DNA of 64,000 nt from Butyrivibrio sp. VCD2006 (lineage in GTDB: Bacteria; Bacillota; Clostridia; Lachnospirales; Lachnospiraceae). The stretch spans positions 62,001 through 126,000 of the forward strand of contig NZ_AUIX01000007.1 of assembly GCF_000423925.1 (NCBI RefSeq), in the 5' to 3' direction. The position numbers and the translations under genes are program-made. Shown here one piece after another: positions 46,638 through 56,095 of the stretch; position 1 is the stretch's first letter; every line of letters starts with the position of its first letter. The notes beneath the pieces were generated by a model, which did not search any database, had not been told where the DNA came from, and was given only the letters and a program-made list of their open reading frames with translations.

Positions 46638-46642
46638 ATTTT

Positions 46643-47977
46643 ATGAAAGTTTTGTGGGTATGTAACATCATGCTTCCCGCATTTGCAAGAGCTAAGGGGC
46701 TACCATGGTCTGACAGGGAAGGGTGGCTCTCAGGTGCTTATGACAGAATCCTGATGGGAAAAGATAATAGCAATATTACGCTTGGCGTTGCTTTTCCTTC
46801 GGATAACATGGGAAGAGATGCAGAAAAAATAGATAATGTAAGTTTTTACGGCTTTTCCGAAAATCTGGATACTCCCGAGATTTATGATGAGTCGCTTGAG
46901 GGCAGATTCAGGGAAATTTTTGAAGACTTTAAGCCGGATATAATTCATGTTTTTGGAACCGAATTCCCGCACAATCTGGCTGCGATAAAGGCATTCGGAC
47001 GTCCTGAGAGGACACTTCTCGGAATACAGGGACTTTGCTGTGAGATTGAAAAAGTGTACATGGCAAATCTTCCTGAGAATGTCTGCAGTGATATGACCTT
47101 CCGCGATAAGTATAAAAACGACTCACTTCTTCAGCAGAAGGAGAAGTTCGCAAAGCGTGCAGAGCACGAGGCCGAGGCTATCAGGCTTGCAGGGCATATC
47201 ACAGGGAGAACCGATTTTGATCAAGAGGTAACTTCAAAGATTAATCCCAGAGCGAAATATCATAAGATGAATGAAACCATGCGCCCGGTTTTTTATAAGG
47301 ACGCCTGGAGGTCTGTGAATACTGTTCCGCATAGCATTTTCCTTTCACAGGGTGATTATCCCTTAAAGGGATTTCATTTTGTGCTTGAAGCTATGCCGGA
47401 GATTGTAAAGGAGTATCCTGACACCAAGGTTTATGTTGCAGGAAATAGTATCATAGGTAAGATACGAAGGAAGACAGTCACTGTTCCCGATGAGCAGAAG
47501 AATGCTTCAGGAAAAAGCAGATATCCGCTGGCCATAAGAATTTCGGCATATGGAAAATATCTAAAGAAACTGATAAGAAGGGGAAGACTAGGCGGCAAGG
47601 TGATAATGCTAGGAAAGCTTTCGGCAGAGCAGATGAAGGAACAGATGTTAAAATGTAACCTTTTTGTATGCCCTTCCATAGTTGAGAATTCGCCTAATTC
47701 CATGGCGGAGGCTATGCTGCTTGGAGTGCCGATAGTTGCTGCTGAAACCGGAGGAATTCCCAGTATGCTTGAAAAGAACGTTGATGGGCTTTTGTTTGAG
47801 GCGGGTAATTCGCAGGATCTTGCAAAGTGTATCAGGCAGATGTTCAGAGAGCCTGTTATAGCTGCGGTATATGGAGATAATGCAAGAAAGCATGCGAAAA
47901 TAACCCATGATGCAGGAACCAATTTCAAGAGACTTTTGGAGATATATAAGGAAATTGACGCTATAGCAGAAGGATGA
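46643..47977 (+). CDS. GT4 family glycosyltransferase
   Basis: 444 residues, GT-B fold: MKVLWVCNIMLP start, FLSQGDYPLKGFHFVLEA, and the donor-site E-x7-E region in SIVENSPNSMAEAML. The longer frame from 46583 would translate the repeat element and add 20 residues unlike GT4, so ATG 46643, served by GAGG in the repeat end, is chosen. Donor unknown. The next gene starts about 10 nt after its stop. Confidence 0.88.
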   Translation: MKVLWVCNIMLPAFARAKGLPWSDREGWLSGAYDRILMGKDNSNITLGVAFPSDNMGRDAEKIDNVSFYGFSENLDTPEIYDESLEGRFREIFEDFKPDIIHVFGTEFPHNLAAIKAFGRPERTLLGIQGLCCEIEKVYMANLPENVCSDMTFRDKYKNDSLLQQKEKFAKRAEHEAEAIRLAGHITGRTDFDQEVTSKINPRAKYHKMNETMRPVFYKDAWRSVNTVPHSIFLSQGDYPLKGFHFVLEAMPEIVKEYPDTKVYVAGNSIIGKIRRKTVTVPDEQKNASGKSRYPLAIRISAYGKYLKKLIRRGRLGGKVIMLGKLSAEQMKEQMLKCNLFVCPSIVENSPNSMAEAMLLGVPIVAAETGGIPSMLEKNVDGLLFEAGNSQDLAKCIRQMFREPVIAAVYGDNARKHAKITHDAGTNFKRLLEIYKEIDAIAEG

Positions 47978-47987
47978 GGGTAAAAAT

Positions 47988-49196
47988 ATAGCAACGATAA
48001 CATTTGTATCGAACTTCATAAATCATCATCAAATCCCTTTTTGTGATGAAATGTATGAAAGGCTCGGAGATGCTTTTTCTTTCATCGAATCACAGCCTAT
48101 GGAAGAGGGGAGAAAAAATCTGGGGTGGAGCACCGATACGGGCACAATTCCCTATGTTCACAGAATGTATGAGGATGAGGAAGCCTGCGCAGCTCTGATA
48201 AAGAACTGCGATGTTTTGATGCTTGGCTGGACCGGACAGGATAACGACAGCAATACTGGCAGGCTATTAAAGGAACGTATGGATTCCGGAAAACCTGTAA
48301 TACGTGTCAGCGAGAGAATTTATCGCGAGGGCAGATGGAAGGCTGTTTCGCCAAGGGGGCTGAAGGCCAAGTATGAGGAGCATATTAAGTATAAAAATGC
48401 GCCTGTTTATATGCTGTGTGCCGGGGCCTATGTGTCAGGCGATTATAATCTGATCGGAGCTTATCCCGGAAAAATGTTCAAGTGGGGCTATTTTCCACCG
48501 CTTAGAATATACGATGAAGAGAAGCTTGAATCGCTTCTTTACAGGGATGGGGAGCAGCTGCGGATATGCTTTGCATCAAGACTTATAAAGTTAAAGCATC
48601 CTGAATTTGTGATAACTGCCGCTGACTATTTGCGTGAAAATAATATTGATTTTCATATTGATATGGTTGGAGACGGACCGCTCTTAGATGAGCTAAAAAA
48701 AACAATTGATGAACACTCTTTGAATAACTGCATTAAAATGCATGGGGTAAAGAGCCCTGATGAAGTCAGAGATATGATGGAGCAAAGCCATATATTTATA
48801 TTTGCCAGCAATTATCTTGAGGGCTGGGGAGCAGTAGTTAATGAGGCTATGAACAGTGCCTGCGCTGTTGTGGCATCCTCTGAAGCCGGTGCTGTGCCAT
48901 TTTTAATTCGGGACGGTGTAAATGGCCTTACTTTTGACAATTGTGATGTAAATGAGTTAAAAAAACATTTGATACTGAATGGTGAGAAAATCCGTGAGCT
49001 TCAAAAAGCAGCATATGCTACTATAGCCGGAACCTGGAATGCAAAGTGTGCAGCGGATCGCCTGCTGTCCTTTTGTGACAGTATCACCGGGGGCGCTGAG
49101 TTTAATGTGCCTTCCGATGGACCCATGAGCATGGCGCAGGTAATTAAGGCACCGGGATTTATCAGAACTTTACAGGAAGATAATCACCTTGAATGA
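47988..49196 (+). CDS. GT4 family glycosyltransferase with apparent ATA start
   Basis: GT-B fold with donor loop IKMHGVKSPDEV and the E-x7-E region ending EGWGAVVNEAM. The first ATG in frame (48051) would remove the first beta strand; 21 codons upstream of it encode ITFVSNFINHHQIPFCDE, a normal GT4 N-terminus. No ATG, GTG or TTG exists in that stretch back to the stop at 47964. GAGGG (47976-47980) is well placed for ATA at 47988 (ATA-GCA-ACG). So translation starts at ATA, or is reached by +1 frameshift from the upstream gene, or the gene is start-impaired. Confidence 0.75.
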   Translation: MATITFVSNFINHHQIPFCDEMYERLGDAFSFIESQPMEEGRKNLGWSTDTGTIPYVHRMYEDEEACAALIKNCDVLMLGWTGQDNDSNTGRLLKERMDSGKPVIRVSERIYREGRWKAVSPRGLKAKYEEHIKYKNAPVYMLCAGAYVSGDYNLIGAYPGKMFKWGYFPPLRIYDEEKLESLLYRDGEQLRICFASRLIKLKHPEFVITAADYLRENNIDFHIDMVGDGPLLDELKKTIDEHSLNNCIKMHGVKSPDEVRDMMEQSHIFIFASNYLEGWGAVVNEAMNSACAVVASSEAGAVPFLIRDGVNGLTFDNCDVNELKKHLILNGEKIRELQKAAYATIAGTWNAKCAADRLLSFCDSITGGAEFNVPSDGPMSMAQVIKAPGFIRTLQEDNHLE

Positions 49197-49252
49197 ATCA
49201 TAAATGGTGAAGGCCAATAATCCGACAGATGAGAGAGCTTTAGGAGACAATA

Positions 49253-50329
49253 TTGTTAACAAAAAAGATTAGCGTAATCATACCTGCATATAACATAGAA
49301 GATTTGATAATCCGCTGTGTGGACTCGGTCTGCAATCAGACCTACCCTGCAGAACTTTTGGAAGTAATAGTAGTGGATGACGGATCATCTGATAATACCT
49401 ATGCGCGGGTTCAGGAATATATTGAAAAACATGAGAGACTTGGTCTGGAAGGTGAAGTATCCGCTGATCCGGGAGCTTCATCATGGCCGCATGTGATTCT
49501 GCTTCACCAGGAGAATGGGGGCAGCAGCAAGGCAAGGAACCTTGGGCTCAGTGCCGCAACCGGGGAGTATATTGGATTTGTTGATGCAGATGACTATATT
49601 GATTCTCATATGTATGAATCACTTATGAAGGCAATTATTAAAAACAGTACTGAGAAAGAGCCTGTTTTGATGGCCCAGGTATCAAGGAACGAGATCGCTG
49701 AGGATGGTACCAGACTACCTGATGTCTGCATTCCGCCGTCATCAGAGATAACCGTGACCGGAGCAGAGCATTTCAGGACACTTTTGATGCATACCGGGGA
49801 CGCTTCATTTTGTACCAAGCTCACCAGTAGGAAGCTGTTTGAGGGAGAATGCAAGGGATTCCCTGAGGGCGAGCTCAATGAGGATTTTTATCTCATGATC
49901 CATATGCTGAAAAATGTGAAGAGGCTGGTGATTCTTCCCTCGCAGTATTATCATGTGTTTTACAGAAGCGGAAGCAACTCGCGAAAGAAAAAAGATCAGA
50001 AGGACTACTTCCCGCCGGTGTTTACTGATATTGTAAGAAATTCTGATGTGGCAAGAGGACTTGTGAAAAAGAGCTTTCCCGAGCTTTCGGAAGTGGCTAT
50101 GAGATTCTGTCTTATTCAGAGGCTCGATTATCTGCTGCACATTCCGATCAGTAAGATGAACAGAAAGAATAAGTTCTATAAAGATAATGTAGTAGGCTTT
50201 TTGAGAAGACATCTTAATGAAATAAAAACGAACAAATACCTGACAAAAAAGAACAGGACATATCTTATTTTGCTTGCAATAGCGCCTGCTACGGTGCGCA
50301 GAATACATGCCGGATTAAAAGGTCTGTAA
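49253..50329 (+). CDS. GT2 family glycosyltransferase
   Basis: 358 residues. VIIPAYNIEDLI start, DDGSSDNTY, metal motif FVDADDYI, NEDFYLMIHML acceptor loop; a basic, hydrophobic C-terminal 60 residues may attach to the membrane. TTG at 49253 is used, 6 nt after AGGAG. The family adds sugars to capsule or teichoic-acid-like chains; specificity unknown. Confidence 0.87.
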   Translation: MLTKKISVIIPAYNIEDLIIRCVDSVCNQTYPAELLEVIVVDDGSSDNTYARVQEYIEKHERLGLEGEVSADPGASSWPHVILLHQENGGSSKARNLGLSAATGEYIGFVDADDYIDSHMYESLMKAIIKNSTEKEPVLMAQVSRNEIAEDGTRLPDVCIPPSSEITVTGAEHFRTLLMHTGDASFCTKLTSRKLFEGECKGFPEGELNEDFYLMIHMLKNVKRLVILPSQYYHVFYRSGSNSRKKKDQKDYFPPVFTDIVRNSDVARGLVKKSFPELSEVAMRFCLIQRLDYLLHIPISKMNRKNKFYKDNVVGFLRRHLNEIKTNKYLTKKNRTYLILLAIAPATVRRIHAGLKGL

Positions 50330-50400
50330 ATAGGTTTAACGACCTTTTTCTTATTGCACAAGGGGGAGCAAAGTGTTGCTTTGAAGGGATATAAAACGAC

Positions 50401-52176
50401 ATGAAAATGGACTCAAAAAAATTTAATTTAATATTTCTTCTTATTCTTGTGTTACAGATAGTGACTATGTGCCTTTTTGGCATTCAAAAAGCAGGATATC
50501 ATCAGGATGAGTATTACTCTTATTTTTCAACGAACAGAAGCCTTGGATTCTATTATCCTGACAGAGAGTGGGTGGATACCGACACTCTGAAAAATGAATT
50601 TGAAGTGTTGAAGGGTGAAGGCTTTAATTATGGGCTGGTTCATCTGGTACAGTCATGGGACGTTCATCCGCCGCTTTTCTATGATTTTTTGCATACGGTT
50701 TGTTCGCTGACCCCGGGAGTTTTCTCAAAGTGGCAGGGACTTTTTGTTAATCTGATAGCTTTTGTCATTAGCTATCTGCTTTTAAATGCACTTGCAAAGA
50801 GCGTTGGTATGAATAGAGGATTAAGACTGATTCTTATGTTTTCTTACGGCTTTAATCCTATGACTATCTCCTGTGTGATGTTTATCAGGATGTATATGTG
50901 GCTGACGGTTTTCGTGCTGTCACTGGCGCTGTGTCATATGAGACTTATCAGTCTTATAAAGAATTATTATGCAGGCTCAGAACTTACAGGATTTAAACTC
51001 GCAAAACCGTTTGATAAAAGATTTAAGAAAGGCTTTGCCAAATGTGTAATTAACATAGCAGCAGTGAGCTTTTTGGGATTTATGACCCAGTATTATTTCC
51101 TGATTTTCATGGTGATGATAGGATTATCATTTGTTATCTGGTTTTTATTCCTGATGCCAAAGAACAGAAAGAAGAGTAATGCTGCTTCTGTGGAGGGTGA
51201 AGATCAGAAACCCTTAACGATCGAGGGGATTTTAAATGATGAGCAGTTTGTTGCTCAGGCCGCATCAATGGCAGAGAGATTCATGTATATTGTTTTCTAT
51301 GGAATCGGTTGTGCTGTTTCTCTTGGCTGCGCAGTTCTTGTTTATCCTGCTTCGCTTTCGCATATCTTCAGAGGCTACAGAGGGCAGGAGGCTCAGGCAG
51401 CATTTGCGGATGGATCAAATATTTTGGAGCGCCTTGGCTTTTTTTACGGACTGGTAAGAGACTATCTTTTTGCAGGATTTGACTGGCTTATAATAATTCT
51501 TGTGGTGATCGCACTTATAGGTCTGTTCTTTCTTATCAGAATCAAGGGAGAAAAGGATAAGCTCCACATTGCGCATATCAGAATTCTGGTGGCTACAGCT
51601 GCAGGATATTTCATTGTAGTTGCAAAAACAGCACTTCTTCTTGGTGAGACCTCTAACAGGTATGAGATGCCAATTTATCCTATAATGCTCCTGCTTGCTG
51701 TATATTTTGTAAGAATCGGCATGAGGGCTATTGTAGGCAACAGAAAGGCTTTCGGAATAGTGATTCCGTATTTTTTGACCTTTTTGGTATTTGCGCTGAT
51801 AACTGCTAAGGGTCTTTTGGTAGATCACAATGTTCTATTTTTATATCCTGAGGACAGAGCGAGAATCAGCTATGCAAAAGAAGTTAAAGAACAAGGAATT
51901 CCTGTGGTAGTTATGTTCAATGAAAAGACCCCGGATAATATCTGGAGACTTACGGATGAGCTTCTGGAGTATGATAAGCTCTATTATGTTAGTGAGGATA
52001 ATACTGCAGACATTGTTGATGCAGAGATTAAGAATGCTGATGAAATTATCGTGTATGCAGCAGATCACGAAAACAGGGATGAGCTGATGGGCAAGATAGA
52101 AGCTCTGAATCAAAATTATCAGGCATGTGACGTTCTATATACAAAGGAGATGTGGACTGTATATAAAATCAAATAA
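50401..52176 (+). CDS. GT-C-like membrane glycosyltransferase (GT39/ArnT-like)
   Basis: 591 residues with about eleven membrane segments. The first outer loop has HQDEYYSYFSTN, where the DE pair is the catalytic acid position of GT39/ArnT enzymes, and WDVHPPLFYDFLH, the second conserved loop of that group. A cytosolic loop (about 250-280) and a soluble C-terminal domain (about 480-591) follow. It probably moves a sugar from a polyprenyl-phosphate donor, such as that made by the GtrB-like enzyme at 39457, to the outside polymer. Confidence 0.78.
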   Translation: MKMDSKKFNLIFLLILVLQIVTMCLFGIQKAGYHQDEYYSYFSTNRSLGFYYPDREWVDTDTLKNEFEVLKGEGFNYGLVHLVQSWDVHPPLFYDFLHTVCSLTPGVFSKWQGLFVNLIAFVISYLLLNALAKSVGMNRGLRLILMFSYGFNPMTISCVMFIRMYMWLTVFVLSLALCHMRLISLIKNYYAGSELTGFKLAKPFDKRFKKGFAKCVINIAAVSFLGFMTQYYFLIFMVMIGLSFVIWFLFLMPKNRKKSNAASVEGEDQKPLTIEGILNDEQFVAQAASMAERFMYIVFYGIGCAVSLGCAVLVYPASLSHIFRGYRGQEAQAAFADGSNILERLGFFYGLVRDYLFAGFDWLIIILVVIALIGLFFLIRIKGEKDKLHIAHIRILVATAAGYFIVVAKTALLLGETSNRYEMPIYPIMLLLAVYFVRIGMRAIVGNRKAFGIVIPYFLTFLVFALITAKGLLVDHNVLFLYPEDRARISYAKEVKEQGIPVVVMFNEKTPDNIWRLTDELLEYDKLYYVSEDNTADIVDAEIKNADEIIVYAADHENRDELMGKIEALNQNYQACDVLYTKEMWTVYKIK

Positions 52177-52184
52177 CTGCCTGA

Positions 52185-52841
52185 TCAGTGCTTTCTTGAT
52201 CTTATGTAGAAGAATGTAATTACGTATACGATGACTGCGATTGTACCGCCTACAAATAGCGCGATATAGCTGTGCTCAGTAATAGCTTCTCCGCCATAAG
52301 CGTAGATGAAAATATGAGGAAATCTGGTAATGAAGGTGATTATTATCCACTTAAGAAGAGATTCCTCGGAGTAGTAGCCAAGCCATGCATAGGTGTCTTT
52401 GGGAAGGGGCAGCAGCATAAATATTATGTGGATGAGAGTGGGGTTACCCTGTTTTATCAGGAGCTCCACTTTTTCTAATTTCTCATCTCCAAACAAAGAG
52501 CACAGGAATGCTCTTCCAAATTTGCGGCCTATCAGAAAGGCGATGGTATTGCCGATCGTTGAAAAAAGGTCACAGATAAGGGCACCCTTAAAGCCGCCCA
52601 TCACGTAGCCGGCCGCAAGATGAAAGGGCAGGCCGGGAATGCAGGTGGACATTGCCTGAATAACGATAAAGGAACCGAATACAAGATACGCAAAAATTCC
52701 CTTGCTGTCTATGTAGGATTGTAGAGCCTCAGGATCTCCAAGGAATGATATCATGGGTTTTCCGACAAAGAAGTAAAGAAGAGCAAGAAATAATGCTAAT
52801 AGTATAACTAATAGGATTGTTCTGATTGTTTGTTTCTTCAT
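52185..52841 (-). CDS. TVP38/TMEM64 (DedA-type) membrane protein
   Basis: 218 residues, about five or six membrane segments. The SNARE-associated/VTT core is visible: FHLAAGYVMGGFKGALICD and the GxxxAFLIGRKFGR stretch. DedA/VTT proteins act in flipping lipid carriers or phospholipids; some recycle undecaprenyl phosphate. It is the only minus-strand gene in the polysaccharide region and faces the GT-C gene tail to tail 8 nt away. Confidence 0.88.
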   Translation of the reverse strand: MKKQTIRTILLVILLALFLALLYFFVGKPMISFLGDPEALQSYIDSKGIFAYLVFGSFIVIQAMSTCIPGLPFHLAAGYVMGGFKGALICDLFSTIGNTIAFLIGRKFGRAFLCSLFGDEKLEKVELLIKQGNPTLIHIIFMLLPLPKDTYAWLGYYSEESLLKWIIITFITRFPHIFIYAYGGEAITEHSYIALFVGGTIAVIVYVITFFYIRSRKH

Positions 52842-52896
52842 TTAATGGAACCTCTTGCGATTTTTTTCATTGTATCACAGATTCCCCGAGCTTTTT

Positions 52897-52925
52897 TTGG
52901 TAAATTGGCGATTTTGTAGTATAAT
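52897..52925 (+). promoter_or_regulatory. Sigma-A-type promoter of the pseB unit
   Basis: TTGGTA (52897-52902) and a consensus TATAAT (52920-52925) with a 17-nt spacer; pseB starts 33 nt later. It marks a separate transcription unit for the nonulosonic-acid genes. Confidence 0.65.
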
Positions 52926-52958
52926 TTATTAGAATTATGCTTTGAAAAGAGGTAAAAA

Positions 52959-53960
52959 ATGAAATTAGATGATAAAACCATACTTGTAACAGGAGGAACC
53001 GGTTCGTTCGGACATTGCTTTACAGAGTATCTTCTTGAGCATTATAACCCTAAGAAGATAATCGTGTACTCACGTGATGAGTTTAAGCAGTATACCATGG
53101 CAAATGAGAAGATCTACAGAGAGCATGCAGATCAGATGAGATTTTTCATTGGTGATGTTAGAGACGCTGCTCGTATGGAGAGAGCTATGGAAGGCGTTGA
53201 CTATGTGATACACGCTGCTGCTCTTAAGCAGGTTCCCGCTTGTGAGTACAACCCCGATGAGGCTATTAAGACCAACGTCAACGGGGCGCAGAATGTCATT
53301 AACGCAGCTCTCAATACAGGTGTCAAAAGAGTAGTTGCCCTTAGTACCGATAAGGCAGTTAATCCTGTCAACCTCTATGGTGCTACCAAGATGGTTTCCG
53401 ATAAACTTTTCATTGCTGCCAATGCATATGCCGGCAACAAGGATATAAATTTCTCAATCGTAAGATATGGTAATGTGGCAGGAAGCCGCGGATCAATTAT
53501 TCCGCTCTTTAAGAGCCTTATTGAAAAGGGCGAGAAGGAACTTCCCGTTACCGATTACCGTATGACTAGATTCTGGATCAGTCTTCCGGAGGGTGTTGAG
53601 CTTGTTCTCAAGGCTCTCGAAGAGGCTAAGGGTGGTGAGACATTCATCAGCAAGATACCTTCTTTCAATGTTAAGGATCTTGCAGAAGCTATGTGTCCCG
53701 GAATTGCTACAAGAGAGATCGGAATCAGACCCGGTGAGAAGCTTGATGAATGCATGGTGACTGTAGAGGATGCTCCTTTTACATACGAGTTTGATAAGCA
53801 TTTTATCGTATATCCTCAGGTTACATTTAATGATCGTCAGCAGCCTGATCCCAGAGGTAAGAGAGTTCCCGATGGATTCTCATATGACTCAGGTAATAAC
53901 AAAGAGTGGATGAGTGTAGAGGATATCAGGGCAAGACTTCATGAGGCAGTAGATCACTAA
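52959..53960 (+). CDS. pseB: UDP-GlcNAc 4,6-dehydratase (inverting)
   Basis: 333 residues, SDR fold. TGGTGSFGHCF nucleotide loop, YSRDEFKQY, the catalytic YGATK with Lys, and the RMTRFWISLPEG segment typical of inverting PseB/FlaA1 dehydratases. It converts UDP-GlcNAc into UDP-2-acetamido-2,6-dideoxy-L-arabino-4-hexulose, first step of pseudaminic acid synthesis. AGAGGTAAA precedes the ATG; first gene of the pse unit under the promoter at 52897. Confidence 0.95.
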   Translation: MKLDDKTILVTGGTGSFGHCFTEYLLEHYNPKKIIVYSRDEFKQYTMANEKIYREHADQMRFFIGDVRDAARMERAMEGVDYVIHAAALKQVPACEYNPDEAIKTNVNGAQNVINAALNTGVKRVVALSTDKAVNPVNLYGATKMVSDKLFIAANAYAGNKDINFSIVRYGNVAGSRGSIIPLFKSLIEKGEKELPVTDYRMTRFWISLPEGVELVLKALEEAKGGETFISKIPSFNVKDLAEAMCPGIATREIGIRPGEKLDECMVTVEDAPFTYEFDKHFIVYPQVTFNDRQQPDPRGKRVPDGFSYDSGNNKEWMSVEDIRARLHEAVDH

Positions 53961-53990
53961 GTGGCATGCCATTTACTTTTATGCAAAAGA

Positions 53991-54013
53991 CGTCAGTATA
54001 GCTGACGGATGAG
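53991..54013 (+). repeat. Decayed right end of the palindromic element family
   Basis: CGTCAG (53991-53996) pairs with CTGACG (54002-54007), followed by GGATGAG (54007-54013), the end signature of the composite elements without the GGGGAAGG core. The rest of the 160-bp pseB/pseC gap holds a TTAGGGA/TCCCTAA hairpin near 54068-54091 and no gene. Confidence 0.6.
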
Positions 54014-54120
54014 AAAAAATAAATAATTGAAATTTTGGAATCCCTGCAATTTGCGGGGGTTCGCCCGTTAGGGAGAAAATATTCCCTAAAATAGATGTTG
54101 ATAAGTGTTACAGAAAGGAT

Positions 54121-55356
54121 ATGGAGATGGCAGACAAAGAATTGATTCCGGCAATTGAAGGTGGGACTCCTGTCAGAGAAGAAAAAATATATTATGGAAA
54201 GCAGTGGATAAATGAGGATGATGTTAATGAAGTAGCGACTACGCTTACTTCGGGCTTCATTACCTGCGGACCTAAGGTTGACGAGCTTGAGCGCAAATTG
54301 GAAGAGTATACAGGAGCATCCTATGCGGTCGTATGCAGCAATTGTACTGCGGCACTCCATCTTGCATGTCTGGCAGCAGGCATTGGACCCGGGGATGAAG
54401 TTATAACTACTCCGATTACATTCATGGCATCTGCCAATTGCGCATTATATTGTGGAGGAAAGCCGGTTTTTGCTGATGTGGACCCGGACACATATAATAT
54501 TTGCCCGGATTCAATAAGAGAGAAAATAACAGACAAAACAAAGGCAGTAGTTGCCGTCGATTTTACCGGTCAGTGCTGCAATTTTGATGAGATCAGAAAA
54601 ATATGTGATGAGCATAACCTTATCATGATCGAGGATGCTGCTCACTCAATAGGCAGCAGGTACAATGGAAAAGTGGTAAACGGACGTGTCGGAAGCTATG
54701 CTGATATGACTTGTTTTTCATTCCATCCTGTAAAGACAATTACCTGTGGCGAAGGCGGAGCGGTTCTTACCAACAATGAAGAATATGCCAAAAAGCTTCT
54801 GTTATACAGATCGCATGGTATGGAGCATGATCATTCACTTTTTATTGATGATATTGATGAAGAGCAGGAAGGCATCTGGTACTATGAGCAGCAGATGCTT
54901 GGATATAATTACAGAATGACAGATTTTCAGGCGGCATTGCTCTGCAGCCAGATGAACAGACTGGATAGCTTTATTGCCAGAAGAAAAGAAATTGTAGAGA
55001 AGTATAACGAGGCATTTGCGGATCTGGATGGAATAATAGTTCAGAAGGAATTACCTGAGTCCGATACCAGCAGACATTTATATATAATCAGACTTGATCT
55101 TGATAAGCTAAAGTGCACAAGAAAACAGTTTTTTGAAGCTATGTCCGCTGAAAATGTACAGTGTCAGGTGCATTATGTTCCTGTTTACTGGATGCCTGTT
55201 TATCACAAAATGGGACACCAGAAGGGCGAATGTCCGGTTGCTGAGAAGATTTATTCAGGCATAATGAGTATTCCGCTGTATCCCAGAATGACAGATGATG
55301 ATGTGGAAAGTGTTATTAAGGCTGTGAAGAAATTGATCAGCTGGTATCATATCTGA
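54121..55356 (+). CDS. pseC: PseC-type UDP-4-keto-sugar aminotransferase
   Basis: 411 residues, DegT/DnrJ/EryC1 fold type I. PLP lysine in SFHPVKTITCGEGG near residue 205, and TTPITFMASANCALY early on, a PseC pattern. It moves an amino group from glutamate to C4 of the PseB product, giving UDP-4-amino-4,6-dideoxy-L-AltNAc. The ATG at 54121 follows GAAAGGAT. It follows pseB after the repeat-bearing gap. Confidence 0.94.
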   Translation: MEMADKELIPAIEGGTPVREEKIYYGKQWINEDDVNEVATTLTSGFITCGPKVDELERKLEEYTGASYAVVCSNCTAALHLACLAAGIGPGDEVITTPITFMASANCALYCGGKPVFADVDPDTYNICPDSIREKITDKTKAVVAVDFTGQCCNFDEIRKICDEHNLIMIEDAAHSIGSRYNGKVVNGRVGSYADMTCFSFHPVKTITCGEGGAVLTNNEEYAKKLLLYRSHGMEHDHSLFIDDIDEEQEGIWYYEQQMLGYNYRMTDFQAALLCSQMNRLDSFIARRKEIVEKYNEAFADLDGIIVQKELPESDTSRHLYIIRLDLDKLKCTRKQFFEAMSAENVQCQVHYVPVYWMPVYHKMGHQKGECPVAEKIYSGIMSIPLYPRMTDDDVESVIKAVKKLISWYHI

Positions 55357-55381
55357 TTTTGAAGGAATGAAAGAGGGCTTT

Positions 55382-56086
55382 ATGAGCGCAATAGCTATTA
55401 TAACTGCCAGAGGCGGCAGCAAGCGTATTCCTCGCAAGAATATTAAGGAATTTTGCGGCAAACCTATTATTGATTACTCGATAGAGGCTGCACTTGAATC
55501 GGGGATTTTTGATGAGGTCATGGTATCTACTGATGATGAGGAGATTGCCGAGATATCAAGGGCAGCAGGTGCAAAGGTGCCGTTTTTCAGATCTGCAGAG
55601 ACTTCAAATGACACTGCAACAACAGCAGATGTGCTATTAGAGGTACTTGATGAATATGAAAAGCGCGGTCAGAGCTTTGAGTATGGCTGCTGTATTTATC
55701 CTACTGCTCCTTTTGTTACTGCCAGGAAGCTTAAGGAAGCTATGGATGAGCTTGTGAAGTCAGGCGCCGAATCCATAGTTCCCATGCAGGAGTTTTCATA
55801 TCCTCCGCAGAGAGGACTTTTTATAGATGACAAGGGACTTGTGAAAATGCTTCATCCTGAGTACGCTACCACAAGAAGTCAGGATTTACAGAAGCATTAC
55901 CATGAGTGTGGACAGTTTTATATTTTCAGAAATGATGCCTTTAGAATCCAGAAGGATACTACTATGGAGAGGTCTATACCATATATTATCGACCCTGTAG
56001 AGTCACAGGATATAGATAATGAGAGTGACTGGCTACTGGCGGAGCTGAAGTACAGGTTCCTGACGGAGCAGGGAATTTTGAAGTGA
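55382..56086 (+). CDS. pseF: Pseudaminic acid cytidylyltransferase
   Basis: 234 residues, nucleotidyltransferase fold with ARGGSKRIPRKN at the start, the CTP-binding loop of the NeuA/PseF group. YPTAPFVT and YPPQRGLFI follow; QSRDL-like TTRSQDLQKHYHE is typical of PseF. It activates the nine-carbon sugar with CTP, giving CMP-pseudaminic acid. An ATG at 55367 exists, but GAGGG fits the ATG at 55382. A composite repeat element fills the gap to pseI. Confidence 0.93.
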   Translation: MSAIAIITARGGSKRIPRKNIKEFCGKPIIDYSIEAALESGIFDEVMVSTDDEEIAEISRAAGAKVPFFRSAETSNDTATTADVLLEVLDEYEKRGQSFEYGCCIYPTAPFVTARKLKEAMDELVKSGAESIVPMQEFSYPPQRGLFIDDKGLVKMLHPEYATTRSQDLQKHYHECGQFYIFRNDAFRIQKDTTMERSIPYIIDPVESQDIDNESDWLLAELKYRFLTEQGILK

Positions 56087-56095
56087 ATGAGTAAC

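Noticed and set aside
46583..46642. Upstream extension of the GT4 gene (20 codons before ATG 46643)
   Set aside because: It translates a palindromic repeat end; the remaining protein begins with a normal GT4 N-terminus, and the repeat edge is the ribosome site.
48051..48053. ATG 48051 as true start of the second GT4 gene
   Set aside because: It would cut off the first beta strand encoded upstream in the same frame, and no Shine-Dalgarno is well placed before it.
50318..50347. AAAGGTC/GACCTTT hairpin with T-rich tail after the GT2 gene at 49253
   Set aside because: The left arm lies in the coding end, the stem is short with a 16-nt loop and the T-run is interrupted; too weak to call a terminator.
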